A stretch of DNA of 64,000 nucleotides from Kappaphycus alvarezii (lineage: Eukaryota > Rhodophyta > Florideophyceae > Gigartinales > Solieriaceae): positions 2,418,001 to 2,482,000 of the forward strand of contig NADL03000594.1 in the NCBI GenBank assembly GCA_002205965.3, in the 5' to 3' direction. The notes below the pieces were generated by a model. That model saw only the letters and a program-made list of their open reading frames with translations. It was not told where the DNA came from and did not search any database. Shown piece by piece: positions 9,230 through 20,300 of this stretch. A program made the position numbers and the translations under genes. Each line of letters begins with the position of its first letter. The stretch's first letter is position 1.

Positions 9230-9944
9230 GATGTTAATTTCGTCAGAGTTGATGATGTTGGTGTTGATGTTGATGTTGTTGCTGGTTGAGTTAGAGGCTG
9301 GGGATCAAGGAATAGTGTGGAGTGCGTGCGTAGGGCTCGCCTTTATAGGGTCACGTTATTGTCGTAGCTGCTGGCATAATGCAGAGGGCAATGGGGGCAG
9401 TGGTGGCTTGTTGCTAAATGCAGGGGTGAATCTGGAGGTGGACGCATTAGGTGCGGTGTCGATAGCTGCAATTTGCATGCTGAATAAAGTGTATTTGGAT
9501 GAAATATTAAATGACAATCTGCGATTGATGACGTCTATGATTCCGCTTCTAGACGGTCAATCATGTGCGACGCTCACAGAGCGTTGTTATCTATCGATTT
9601 TGAGTACTTTACTGTACAGTACTGTACATTGTAACTGTCCTACTGTATACGTGTAGTACCGTATACACGCGGTATCTTTTTTCGATAAAAATGAGCTGCA
9701 TTACTGTTGCTCTAGAACAGTACAGTATTGTACAATTAGTACGTGGTAGTGTACATACCCTAAAGCACTGAACGTTGTGTGCTGTACAGTAGGGTGCTGA
9801 CAGATCACAAGTGTACGTTGCGTATTATCAAGTGATCATCAATCGCATTACAGTATTCCAAATGATTATGAACGTTCATCGTAACGCTGCGAAAAAACAC
9901 TCCATACCAAACAAAATGAAAGCTGGCGGTCAGTCTAATTACTC
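9230..9944. other. Upstream region of the helical gene: trinucleotide leader and GTAC palindromes
   Basis: At about 9246-9290 a GTTGAT/GTTGTT-type tract sits immediately upstream of the minus-strand start and would form an AAC/ATC-rich leader. At 9605-9680 and 9714-9795 there are dense TACTGTACAGTACTGTA-type palindromes with GTATAC steps. No gene is supported here. The next feature is a copia LTR. Confidence 0.4.
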
Positions 9945-10666
9945 TGTTGTTGCCAGTGCTGATACCTCACCGCAGCTTACTGCTGCCAGAATGCCAGCAT
10001 TAACTTAGTATTCTGGTCAACCTACATCTCGACCGTTACATTTACGCACTGTACAGTGCTACACGTTGGAGCTGATCTCTTGTAGACCACCTCAAATATT
10101 TCAGATCAGCTCAAACAGGTTACGGGTTAGCCACTCACCTTTGTCAACATGGCTGTCAGAAACTTTCCTTGAACCTTCGGAATATTTAACATACCCGCAT
10201 CGAGGTCTATGCAAGAGTGAGACCAGGGGTTATATAACCCCTATTCTCACTTTTGTATGGTCTCACTCCGCTTTCGGCCTGAGAAAAGTCCATCAACACC
10301 TTAACCTCTCCTAACTCTCCCTTTTGGTCCTTCACTCGCTCATTCTCTCCATCTTTTCCTTCTTTTTTTCTCTTCCTTCCTCACTTTCTCTCCATTTCTT
10401 TCTCTCGCTCGATGTATGCCTGTAATACAGTATCACCTTTCGTCACATTAGTTAATTGTAATTTTTCACAACCGTTTACTGTGAATTCATATGTTTGAGT
10501 CTGAGTCAAACATTTTAGCGTACCATTACCTCTCTATTTAAGAGGAAAAACTTTGTGCCAAACGATGGAAGCAGTGGGCTTAATCTTTGCAATAAGTAAA
10601 AACGGAAGCTTGATTGTTTTCATTACTCCTCTCATACACTACCTCTCTTTAAGGTTCTGTCTATCA
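9945..10666 (+). repeat. 5' LTR of the copia fossil
   Basis: Begins near TGTTGTTGCC and ends in TATCA directly before the primer-binding site. It matches the sequence from about 63756 to the window end over at least 240 bp with substantial divergence, including the shared CTGTACAGTGCT, GAGCTGATCT and AGATCAGC blocks. The LTR contains a TATATAA promoter inside a palindrome (10225-10242). Confidence 0.6.
10215..10268 (+). promoter_or_regulatory. TATA box inside nested palindromes in the copia LTR
   Basis: AGGGGTTATATAACCCCT (10225-10242) is a perfect 18-bp palindrome with the TATA box at its centre. It sits inside a second perfect inverted repeat, GAGTGAGACCA at 10215-10225 and TGGTCTCACTC at 10258-10268. 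The position within the LTR fits a core promoter. Confidence 0.5.
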
Positions 10667-10680
10667 GGTTATGGGCCCAA
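10667..10680 (+). other. Primer-binding site complementary to the anticodon arm of initiator tRNA-Met
   Basis: GGTTATGGGCCCAA follows the LTR end directly. Thirteen bases are complementary to TGGGCCCATAACC, the conserved anticodon stem-loop of eukaryotic initiator tRNA-Met. Priming from an internal (half-tRNA) site is known for Drosophila copia and yeast Ty5, so the family assignment and primer type agree. Confidence 0.7.
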
Positions 10681-13420
10681 TCTGCGAGTAAAAGCCATCT
10701 ACTTACGTCTCTAGCTTACTGACTTCGTCACATTTCACCCGGGGCTATCTCATACCCAATAGAAAACCACACTTCCCGGAAGCTATCCTACAATAGGGGT
10801 TACGAAGCCTCTGTGGACAATGATACACGAAGTGTAGGTAAGGGGGAGTAGTGAGGAAAAGGCTGATTGTTGTTTTTTCTCACTTCTTTGTCGTCTCTGT
10901 ACTATCTTTTGACCTTCTTTCTTGGCCTTTCTAAATTCATTCGTCTCTTTACTTCAATTAATTTTGGGGTCTGTCGTCTTTTTTCACCTCTGCATCACAA
11001 ATCAGTCCATTGTGGGACCGCATTCATCATTGTTAATTGCGCCATCTCTGTTTCACGTTCCTTGGTTTGTTTCACGGGCTGTGGCTCCTTTTGACTGTAG
11101 TTCCAAATCACGTTGCACTTTTACTTACATTATCTCTCCCATACTTCTTCCCAGTCGCTCCCTTATCTTTCAATTACATGTCTTCAATGGTCTTCTGCCT
11201 TTCCGTGTCTCCTCGGGGCATCTAAACTCCCCTCCAGACGATCCCATTGTCCTTCTCCTCCTCTTTTCTTCCCTAATTCGAGAGAGCGGATCGGGAAGGT
11301 CTTCGGCCGAAGTTTTGCACCATCGAAGACTCCGTCATCGATTCGTATGGAGAAGATGGTGTCTTCTCTTCCACTGCTACCATTCTAGACGTCATTAAAA
11401 TCTCCTCTTCCCCGCTGGAGAGGGTAAAATTCCCGCAGCTCATTATAGCTCTTATAAAGAAGACTTTCGGCAGACCATCCTCGGAGAAGCACGTCAAACT
11501 TCTTAGGAAAACTTTTTTTGTGTCATGCAGCCGCAGTTTCAAGCTGAGAGTGCAAAAGAATCTGTATACCAAACTAAAAGCACCTGTTCAAGTCGTCTCT
11601 TTGATCTCATCGACTCCAGACCCATTTTCATTCCCTCGGTCTCCTCCATCTTCAGCTTCTCCTATTCCGGCATCTGTTGCTTCATCAGCAAATTTTTCTA
11701 TTCCTTCTCCTTCGGGCCACTCTCTTCGGCTCCTCATCCCACTGACCCTGTCTCTCGAACTATATCCCTTAATCCTAACCCTTTCTTCAAATCGGAGCAT
11801 TTTTCTTTACTTCTGATCTCTAAGAGCTCATATTACCTCGGCAAAGCAGCTGTAGCAGCACAAGGTGGTAAGAAGTATTGAAATCGCATCGAAAGGAGAT
11901 AAGCCGTCAGTCCTTGTGTCTGCTTCAATCGCTAGTTCCAGAAGAAGCACTATCTCGACAAGCACATCGGTCCCATAAATTATCAAATTCTATCTCGAGT
12001 CATTATGCGTCCTCTTTCGGTACTTTCGTTCGCCCCCTTGTTCGCCAGCTCCCTGCAACTCTCAAATATATGTCCGTTCCCATTGAGGGCAGCGAAATGG
12101 CCACAGCTTTACTCAACGTCCTACCAAATCGCTTCTATATTCTCATCTCTGCACTTGACATTGGCCACATTGATGATGACAAACTCTTCTTTGGGTTTGT
12201 TTAAAGCAGATACCACCAGGAGGAACAGCGCTATGCACAATTAGGCCAAGACGCCTTGAGAGTTTCAGAAACCGCAGCTCCTCTTGGTAAAAAGTGCCCA
12301 AATCTCAAAAGAGATTTCTAAGCTGGTATTTTCATTCACTGTTGCAATTACCGTGACAGCAGTCGCTGCTTCAAAAAGTATCCACATTTCTATCCTGCTG
12401 GCCACTTAGCTCTTAATTACTTTGAAAAAGACATGCATAATGGTAAAAGGTCTTGTGGTTTCCAACACTCCCTCTTGATAAGCAAGAAGGCAGACACGTT
12501 ATCTGCCTAGTTGACATATACGATCATAGAACCTCTTATTGTGAAGACAAGACTCAATCACCCGCTCGGATCTGTATAGACTTTCCACGGGTTCTCCGTT
12601 CCCTTAAATCTTGTTTGATGTTACCCAGTTATCCACGGTTCAGATCGGGTACCCCAACACAGAGGTCTCTTTTAGGAATAAATCGGCGAGGATCAGATTC
12701 TCGGAACCAATTATCTTAGAACCGATATGTTGCAAGCGAAAAAATTGCTACCGAGTTATATTTGTGGTAACCCGAAGAGTTGGAGAAGGATTGGGGTTCA
12801 AGGGGTTACAAGTGAGTACAGGAGGGGCAGGGTCTACCACCTATGCTCAGTGACTACCGTGAAAGAAATGATTCTTAAATCAGAAGTTGACTTTCAGCTT
12901 TCCAACTATTTGGTTTAGCATTTTAATTTGCCTTCTAATTTGCTTTTATTCTCTTGGGTGATGCAATTTTTTCAGCTGATATAGACTTTTCAGCCAACAC
13001 TTATGTCTCAATTACACATTCTAAATACCATAAAATTCATGAAAAGGAAATTTATGAGCGAGAATGACTAGAAGAAAGATATTTCTTCGAGGTGAATATT
13101 CAGGTGCCATACAAATCGCCCTAAGATATCAACCAAGGGTGGAAATGACATGGCCAATATATAGAGTTTCGGAAGCAAACTTGGTATCTCCCAGAACTAT
13201 GGCGTTCACTGGCATCGATAATTGCCGGCATGTCATAAATTAATGAAAACAATCCATAACATTTTCACACTCAATCCAATTTAAAAATATCTTGCAAATA
13301 CAGATGATATACTCATCGTTGGTCCTCCATCCTGATATTTTTTCTGTGTATACATTCTGGTACACATCAATATCCTCGGCGCTCCTAATTATTGTTTTAA
13401 CCTCGTGCAGCTGCGACTTC

Positions 13421-16080
13421 CAAAAAGGCGCTTAAAAACCACCAGCAAAGTTCCCTCCTTCACGTAGGAATTCGTTTCATGATGTATCAAATATGTTGCA
13501 GTTGTTCTCTTATATTATAGTTAGTTCTTCCCATACGAGCGGGATTTTTACAGTTAGGAACAGGTTAGTTTCCAATAATGGCTCATCTTTGGTATAATAT
13601 GGGCTGCAATGCTCACCTTGAGCGTTATGTGACCCTCCTCTGATGATGCTGGAATTCTTCATGTTCCAAAAATTTATAGCAGCTGCTCGAGTTCTTTCTT
13701 AGCGTGTGCCGAGACATGCCTCAATATAAGACTCTTAAGTAAATTCCCGAATGATCGTCAAGGACTTAGGAAGGTTGGTAGAGAGCGACCACCTCATTTA
13801 TTCGAGAAACCCTACCTAATTGTGGCTTAATTTAAAGTCTAGATGACTATATCCACTCAGCTGACTGGTATGTAAAACTGTGGTGTAAGTACTTTGTAGG
13901 AAAACGATACAATACCCATACCCGAATGAACCTCTGACTCCAAGATTTCTACAAAATGCACCGGATCAACTTAAGATTAATTTCATCCTTTTAATCTCTA
14001 TCCTTCCTTATTCATAGAGAATGCCTGCATACGAAGAAGTTAACACCCTCACCTTTCTTCTGACGTATCCTTTTTTACGTCTCACCGCATTCACTATATA
14101 AGTTCCGCAATCTTTTTTCATCTTCAGTCCAAAGTGGGCTTTCCGCACGAAGAATGATTTAACTCCCTTTTTTCCAAAGCAAATGACCTAGTTTCGATGT
14201 AATGCAATATATTTCCCTGCCTTAGCTTATTCTACTCGCTTTGCTCCTTGATCGATAGAATGTATTTTACAAATTTAAAGGGAACGGGGGTAACCATACA
14301 AATACACTCTCAGCATAAGTTTCCTTCTACGTAGTTGTATTTTATCACTTTCTTACTGGCGTACTACGCCTCCTTTCACGAGTTGTTAGTAGTTTCTCCT
14401 CCTTCGGATTCCACTCCGCCTCTTACTGCGTCGTCGATACTAGTCCATACCGCTTTACCACTCCTTGCACCAGATTTTCTCCTTCCGGATACCCATTTCC
14501 GTGTTGCTAACAGTCGGTCTTAGATTGATATCACCTTCCGCGGTATGATTCTGTACTTCAGAATCATTGATCAGAGGCACGACTCCTCCATGTGTAGGAT
14601 CATATTTTTTTATTTAATCAACTATTACAGATATACCTTAGACCTGGTAGGATCGCAGTACTTATCTACCTCAAGTGCGACTTGTAGAATGCTCTCGGCA
14701 GTCACCAAATTATGGCTTCGGTCCAAGCTGAAATATTCCATGATGTGATCCAATTGTCTGAATTAAAGCTATTAATTATGTACGGGTAAGCCCTTTGTGG
14801 TATTCTAGAAGCTTTCAGACGACCTGGACCACGTTCGTTCCCTGATTTTCTAGGCCAAGAAGTCCAATACCAGTATCACGTGTTCTAGCATCAGGACTAG
14901 TATCCCCTCAAGTTTTGAATGGATTTCTCTCCTGATGAATCTCATTCTAAGACGTCTTAATGCCTACAGTATTCTATTGGTACCCCCTAAATGTAATTTA
15001 ACATGCCACAACAAAAGCTTAAACAATTGCCTGGTTGGGGTTAGTTCCTTCCATCCTTCCCAGCATTGGCCTTTGCGAGTAGCAATTTCCTCTGGTTGAG
15101 CTTCTTAATCTATTTCCAGAGATGATAAAGTTATTAATAAGCCTGCTAGATGGCGATTTTAGACTTTTTTGCGGCGTTTCACCTTGTTCATCTTCCTCCA
15201 GAAATTGGACTCGCCCTCTTTAAATGTGCTCCCGGAGTTTTCTCCTGCAGTTTCCACCCAATTTAGCTGCTCCTTAGTGTCTATCTGAGCCAATATAACT
15301 TCACGTTGTGTTCTTCTTCAAGGTATGTTAAGATTATTTATTCTTTTCTTACTTTGGGCCCTTGTAATTCTTTGCGATGATATTCTATAATATTATTGTT
15401 CTTCTTCACTTTCTTACGGATTTTTGCAGTATGTGCTGGCCTTGGAATTCTGCCTAAGTTCCACATTATTATCTGCTCTTGGAACTTGTTCTAGGATTCC
15501 CATTCCTTTCTTAAACTGGTCAACGCAATCTTCCGCTTCATTAATTTCCTCCTTCATCGACTAGAAGGCTTTTGCAAAGTCTCAATGAAATTCCCCTACC
15601 GACGCTTGCGACGTAGTAACACTCGCGGTTTCCTTTCCTTCGAAAACAGTAGTTTAATGTTCCCTCCCTTTACCTGCATGTACCTACCAGTCAAAGAGGA
15701 AAAGTTTTCTTTTATCTCAATCTCCTTCCTTAGTAGTATAACATTTCTTTCATTTCCTTTCTCATACCCAAATTTGCTTTCTTCGATCAAGCCCTTCAGC
15801 TGTTTCCATTTTTCATCCTCCATAGTTCTTTGCTCTTTCGGGACGGCGGTTTCTGCAGCAATCAACTCCAAGGGTTCCGGTGGTCATCTGGATATTCTCC
15901 TTCTCTCAAGTATATTTGGAATCAAAGTGGATGTTCCTGGATTCTGCAAAGGTCCTTTCTGTTAGAATTCGAAGTATATTTCATCAGCAGACAATTTCAA
16001 CCTACAGTAGTTCCAATCTATTATGTACGCATAGTGCTGACAAAGAACTCTGCGGTAGATAATTCGAATTGATAGATTTT
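13421..16080. other. Decayed, unassigned sequence
   Basis: About 2.7 kb with only short, broken frames on both strands. A minus-strand run at 15596-15871 (91 codons) is charged and coil-like, but no family could be named. Probably old transposon material, possibly the rest of the copia fossil. Confidence 0.3.
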
Positions 16081-17630
16081 GGATTATTTTTTGGTACTTT
16101 ATACTGTAAGTTAGGCTACACAACTGTGTTGTATTTTTTCAGTTAGTCTACAGTCTAATCTTTACCTCCGCACCTCTGCCAGGGTAATCCACAGTATAAA
16201 AGGGGTGTTGGTGTTTAATCCCACACACCATTACCACCATCAACAAACAAAAAGATAACAAGGACAGCAAATCTTGCGTGCCTCCCTCCCCCCCATTATT
16301 CTGCTTGGTATAACACAAAAAGATTGGCCGAGATTCGGCTCTTGCACCCGCTCATCTATGGGGTGAAACGATACTCTTGGATTGTACATATCAATAAAAC
16401 TTCGGATAGGACCTTGACAAACATTCTTAGGTGTTTTCTAAATCTCCAATTTCCTCCCTTTTTCTGGGCCGGGTCAAGATTTATGTACTGCAGTGTGCTA
16501 AGATTTCAAACAAAACCATTTAAACTATACTTGGGTAGATAATTAAAATCGGCTCATAAATATATTGTGGTGCCGATCTAATAGAAAAACTAGCACTACG
16601 CAAGGCTTACGCCAATTACCGAAAATTAATACTGGAATAAGATTTAGATGTATGCCACTTCAGCCTGTATAAATTGTACTGTATTATGATGATGTAAAAA
16701 CATAATCAAAATACTGTATATACAGGCATCATTACCTGCCCTTTTTACGACGGTTGAGATACATGGATACTGTGAAACAAATTCTACCAACGACTTCCGC
16801 CCCAATTTGGAAATTTTCGAAACTGGCTAAGCTACCTCCCTTCATTGAAATGCTGTCAAAGTAGGGTCACTCCACATAAGTTGCCTAAATCCCTCAAAAT
16901 CTAGTGTGAAATAGATCTACTGTATAGCTCCACAAACGGGAGTAAAATTCATCTCAGCGACAAAAAACCACCAAACGTCACTCATATTGCCTCCAAAGAA
17001 TTTATTCTTGGTGCTACAGGCTTCCTCTAGTAACCGGAAGCGCAAAATAATAGTGAAAAAAGTTTTCGTACCGGTGTGCAGTCGCATAATGGATTTCTCC
17101 AGAAGTATCCAAACATTGCATGAAGCACATTGCATTCAAAGCAGCTAAGCAGTTTGTTCGTTTCTAAATCCAGTAAGAATGCCAATATTCTCAAGTCCAG
17201 ACTGTATGGCGCAAGCAAAATGGGATTTTCGCCCTCAAACATATTTATTGGCGCAGACAGAGTATATGCGTTCGCCCTGTTTGCGGAGCCAGAATTATTC
17301 ATTTGAAAGCCTCAGCAGGCCGTGGACGTATGCATAAAACATGGATGTTCCCTCTTTAAAAAGAGCTGCTACGATAATTCGAGAGGCTCCTGGCTGTGGT
17401 GGAGATGTTTTCAAGGGAGTATTGTGTATTATTGAGAAATATATGATTTTGGGGGCTCCGAATGAAAACATATCACACTGTTCTGCCCTTGATGCGCAAA
17501 TTTATAGCTCACGAAAGCACCAACGCATGTAAGCTAATGTTTAGGGCTCGTTACTTAGTTGTCTTGAAAGCGCAGAACAGATAATTTTGGCTTTCCACAG
17601 ACGGGATTTACTGCCAGATATCTTGGGCAA
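16081..17630. other. Unassigned sequence with a promoter-like stretch
   Basis: AGTATAAAAGGGGTG near 16190 followed by a C- and CA-rich leader (ACCACCATCAACAAACAAAA) looks like a core promoter and start region, perhaps of a lost gene or an LTR. Near 16675-16725 there are further TGTACTGTA/TACTGTATA motifs. A minus-strand frame of 91 codons at 17027-17302 is not recognisable. No gene is supported. Confidence 0.25.
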
Positions 17631-18335
17631 GAGGCCAAAGATCCGAGAATCTTGGGCTAGTTCCCTGGAGATTCATAAACATAAACCAGGGTAGGTACAC
17701 ATATTTCGAATGTAAAAGCACAAAGAAATCCCAGGATTTCCTCAGTAACCTTGGGAGCATATTGAATATCCTAGTACTCAACCTGGGTCCTGGGATAGAA
17801 AATACCAGGACTACTGGGGGTTTCCCTGGATTTACACTTATACCGCCACAGGAATCCTGGATTTGAGTCCAGAAGTCCTGGAAAAAGTACCAGGACGCAT
17901 GGGTTTCCACTCACCAGTTCTGGCCGGAGACCAAGGATAAATCCTAGAATTCCCCAGGAATCCTGGTAGTATGCCAGGGAAACCTTGGAGTCCACTCAGA
18001 CCTTGGTACAAATGCTCCCAGGACTCCTGGGAGTTTCCCTGGAATTTCAGATATAACCATCATGATTCTTGTATATTGGTCCAGGAATTCTATCGGTAAC
18101 GCTAGGAATTCTAGTCTGCAATTCTTGGTGCTTATTGACTAAACATGGAAATCCTGGCTTGTTTCCCAGGAAACCTGGGAGATCTCTAAACAAAAGTATC
18201 GATAATATTTGCCGTGATCCGAGGAAGTCCCAGGAATCCTGGTCATTTTGACAGGAATCCTGGTAATCCAGATGCCCAGGTAAGGTCAGGTCTCCCAGGT
18301 CTCCTGGACTACTGCTGCATTCCTGGGTGACATAT
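17631..18335. repeat. Block of repeated CCAGGA/TCCTGG palindromic units
   Basis: About 700 bp in which the palindrome CCAGGAATCCTGG and its variants (CCCAGGACTCCTGGG, CCAGGAAACCTGGG, ACAGGAATCCTGG) recur at short irregular intervals, with some thirty CCAGG or CCTGG cores by eye. The units face both ways because each is self-complementary. The same block gives open frames with repeated D-S-W-x and P-G-F-L peptides on the minus strand, which I take as a by-product. The flanks on both sides lack the motif. Confidence 0.7.
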
Positions 18336-20300
18336 TTGTCAAAAATGACCCTTCCGGTCCACATTTTAGGAACAATGAGGGCTCCAGCAGGTCCTCTCGG
18401 ACCACAAATAGGCAAAAGAACGGTCCTTACAGACCCTCACAGTTGCCCTCCGGCGCCCTTGGGCCCAGGGCAATGGTTTATATTGAATGACGCGCATTTT
18501 CCGTACTCTTTGGTCGTATAACGGAGGAGATTCATCTATAATTACCACTACGAGGAATAAGATAACCTTCGGGGCTAACATCAAAATTTTCCCTCTAGAA
18601 CCACACATATACCCTCATGACTCAAGGCTCGGAAACGCACGCTCTAAAATTCCCAAAAGCGATGCGGAAACAGCTTGGTACACATCCCCGAGAGTGTGCT
18701 TTTAGTATTCGAGTTTGACTGCGTGCATTATTTTGATGCAGCCGGCGCGGTGGCACGCTCGCGCTTATTCATACCGAAAAAACAGATTCGACAATCTCAG
18801 GATGGGGTTGTACAAAAGGTGTGTGCAAGCCTTGAATTACGAACGAATCGAAAAATGAACACTCCAAAACGCATTCACAAACGAGTTACCAAATACACGT
18901 TCCGAACTAGTAACACAACTAGGGAGAGATCTTTGGGTATCCCCCTCACCTTAAGACATTAGTTCGAAAAGCAAAAGCAACAAAAACGGAAAACCACACA
19001 TTCAAACCAAATCCAGAACATCAGATTCGACCTATTAACCCGACCACAGAGACAAGTACAAAGACAAAGGGGGTCATGGAAACTCACATGAGAATGGTAG
19101 GTACACACTTACATACATGCTTTGTACTTGCTTGACGCGGAACTAGAGAGCCTCAACCACATCTCAATGAAGATAGGGAGCAAATATTACAACACATGGT
19201 TGGTGCCCGCACCCGTACTTAACTTTCCGAAAGTTAGTATTAATACTATACCCGAGCAATGTTGTCGGAATCGTTTGCAAACTTGTAGAAACCATTCCGG
19301 TTCGCGAGCGATCAAGACGCAAAATGACAAGCACATAGATAAAAATTAATATCCGCGGTTAGCGTTGACGATACGCATTCAGTTCTCGTTACAAATACGC
19401 GCATGTATGCCAATTTACCGTAATGCAAATCAATTTTGTTCGAACCGCAAACAAACTGTAATTTTCGCAGGAAGCGTTCTGGTGCACAATCACACATTCC
19501 AAATGCCACCAGTAAGGAAAGGAGCAATTTCATGGAGAGGGTAGGAGCGACAGTACGGGCTATTGTAGCCCACCAGTGTTTGGTTTGAGACACGCCAGCA
19601 TCGAGTAATATAGTTAACATCGATTTTGGGATACTGCAGTATATAATTGTACCCGCAGCTTGGTGGTACGGTGCGGAGGTGGGTGCGATCGCCCCGAATG
19701 CGATTTGAAGAGTGAGAGCAACGCAAGAAGTCATCGGGTGGCATTTGTTGGGACGGTGCGACAACCGATCAAACCTTGCAGGTTCTGGGGTGCTCACTGC
19801 CTGCACATATCGATATTGTACCATCTAAGTTTGGAGGTGCCACCCAGAAACTGAGAACGACCGACATTTGAATGTCAAAGAAATCCGGAACCCCGCTCTC
19901 CAACCTCTTGTAAATGAAAATATGACGAACTTAAAAGAATATTGAAATTAGTAAAAAATAGTTTATCACAATTCCAAACATCTGCCTTATTTTACGGTTT
20001 AAATTTAAGAATACCTCTTTAATTTGATATTAAAATTTCAACTGTTTACAGTTGGGTGCAAAGAAATGGTCATTTCTGAGTTCACTATATGCCGAAAATA
20101 CTACTACTATCTAATAATTCTCCCCGGTCACGGGAGGTATGAAGTAATGAGTAAATCCAACACTTGTTTATGGGAATCGGAATGGCACGATTTTCAATAG
20201 AACCCAATCAATACTCGGTGCCGTTATCTTATGAACAGCATCACCAACTCCACTCGGAGCGGAAAGTCCCACCATGACACTTCCCACTTGATTTAATCAA
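18336..20300. other. Decayed, unassigned sequence
   Basis: No gene recognised. A minus-strand frame at 19312-19824 is open for 170 codons, but its protein has irregular composition and no motif I know. The stretch 19900-20200 is AT-rich and empty. Confidence 0.3.

Larger units (their letters stand above)
9945..13420 (+). mobile_element. Ty1/copia-type LTR retrotransposon fossil, 5' part recognisable
   Basis: An old, heavily broken copia-family element with many breaks. Recognisable parts in order are a 5' LTR of about 720 bp (9945-10666), a primer-binding site (10667-10680), a leader, a gag-like region (about 11.3-12.45 kb) with the L-L-N-V-L-P motif common in copia gag, and a reverse-transcriptase trace near 13.15-13.33 kb where D-D-I-L-I-V-G, the copia active-site context, can be read. 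The right boundary is unclear; no matching 3' LTR was found downstream of it. A diverged copy of the LTR lies at the window's right edge. Age: old, judged from the level of decay. Confidence 0.65.

Noticed and set aside
9093-9656. 187-codon plus-strand frame
   Set aside because: Overlaps the start of the minus-strand gene and runs through its trinucleotide leader, which gives low-complexity M/L/V repeats; taken as a shadow.
17631-18335. CRISPR-like array
   Set aside because: Units are short palindromes at irregular spacing without constant-length spacers, and the genome is eukaryotic.
17771-18415. Minus-strand frames with repeated D-S-W and P-G-F-L peptides
   Set aside because: Created by the CCAGGA palindromes themselves; no sign of selection as protein.
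19312-19824. 170-codon minus-strand frame
   Set aside because: Irregular composition, no motif, in decayed surroundings; not enough to call a gene.
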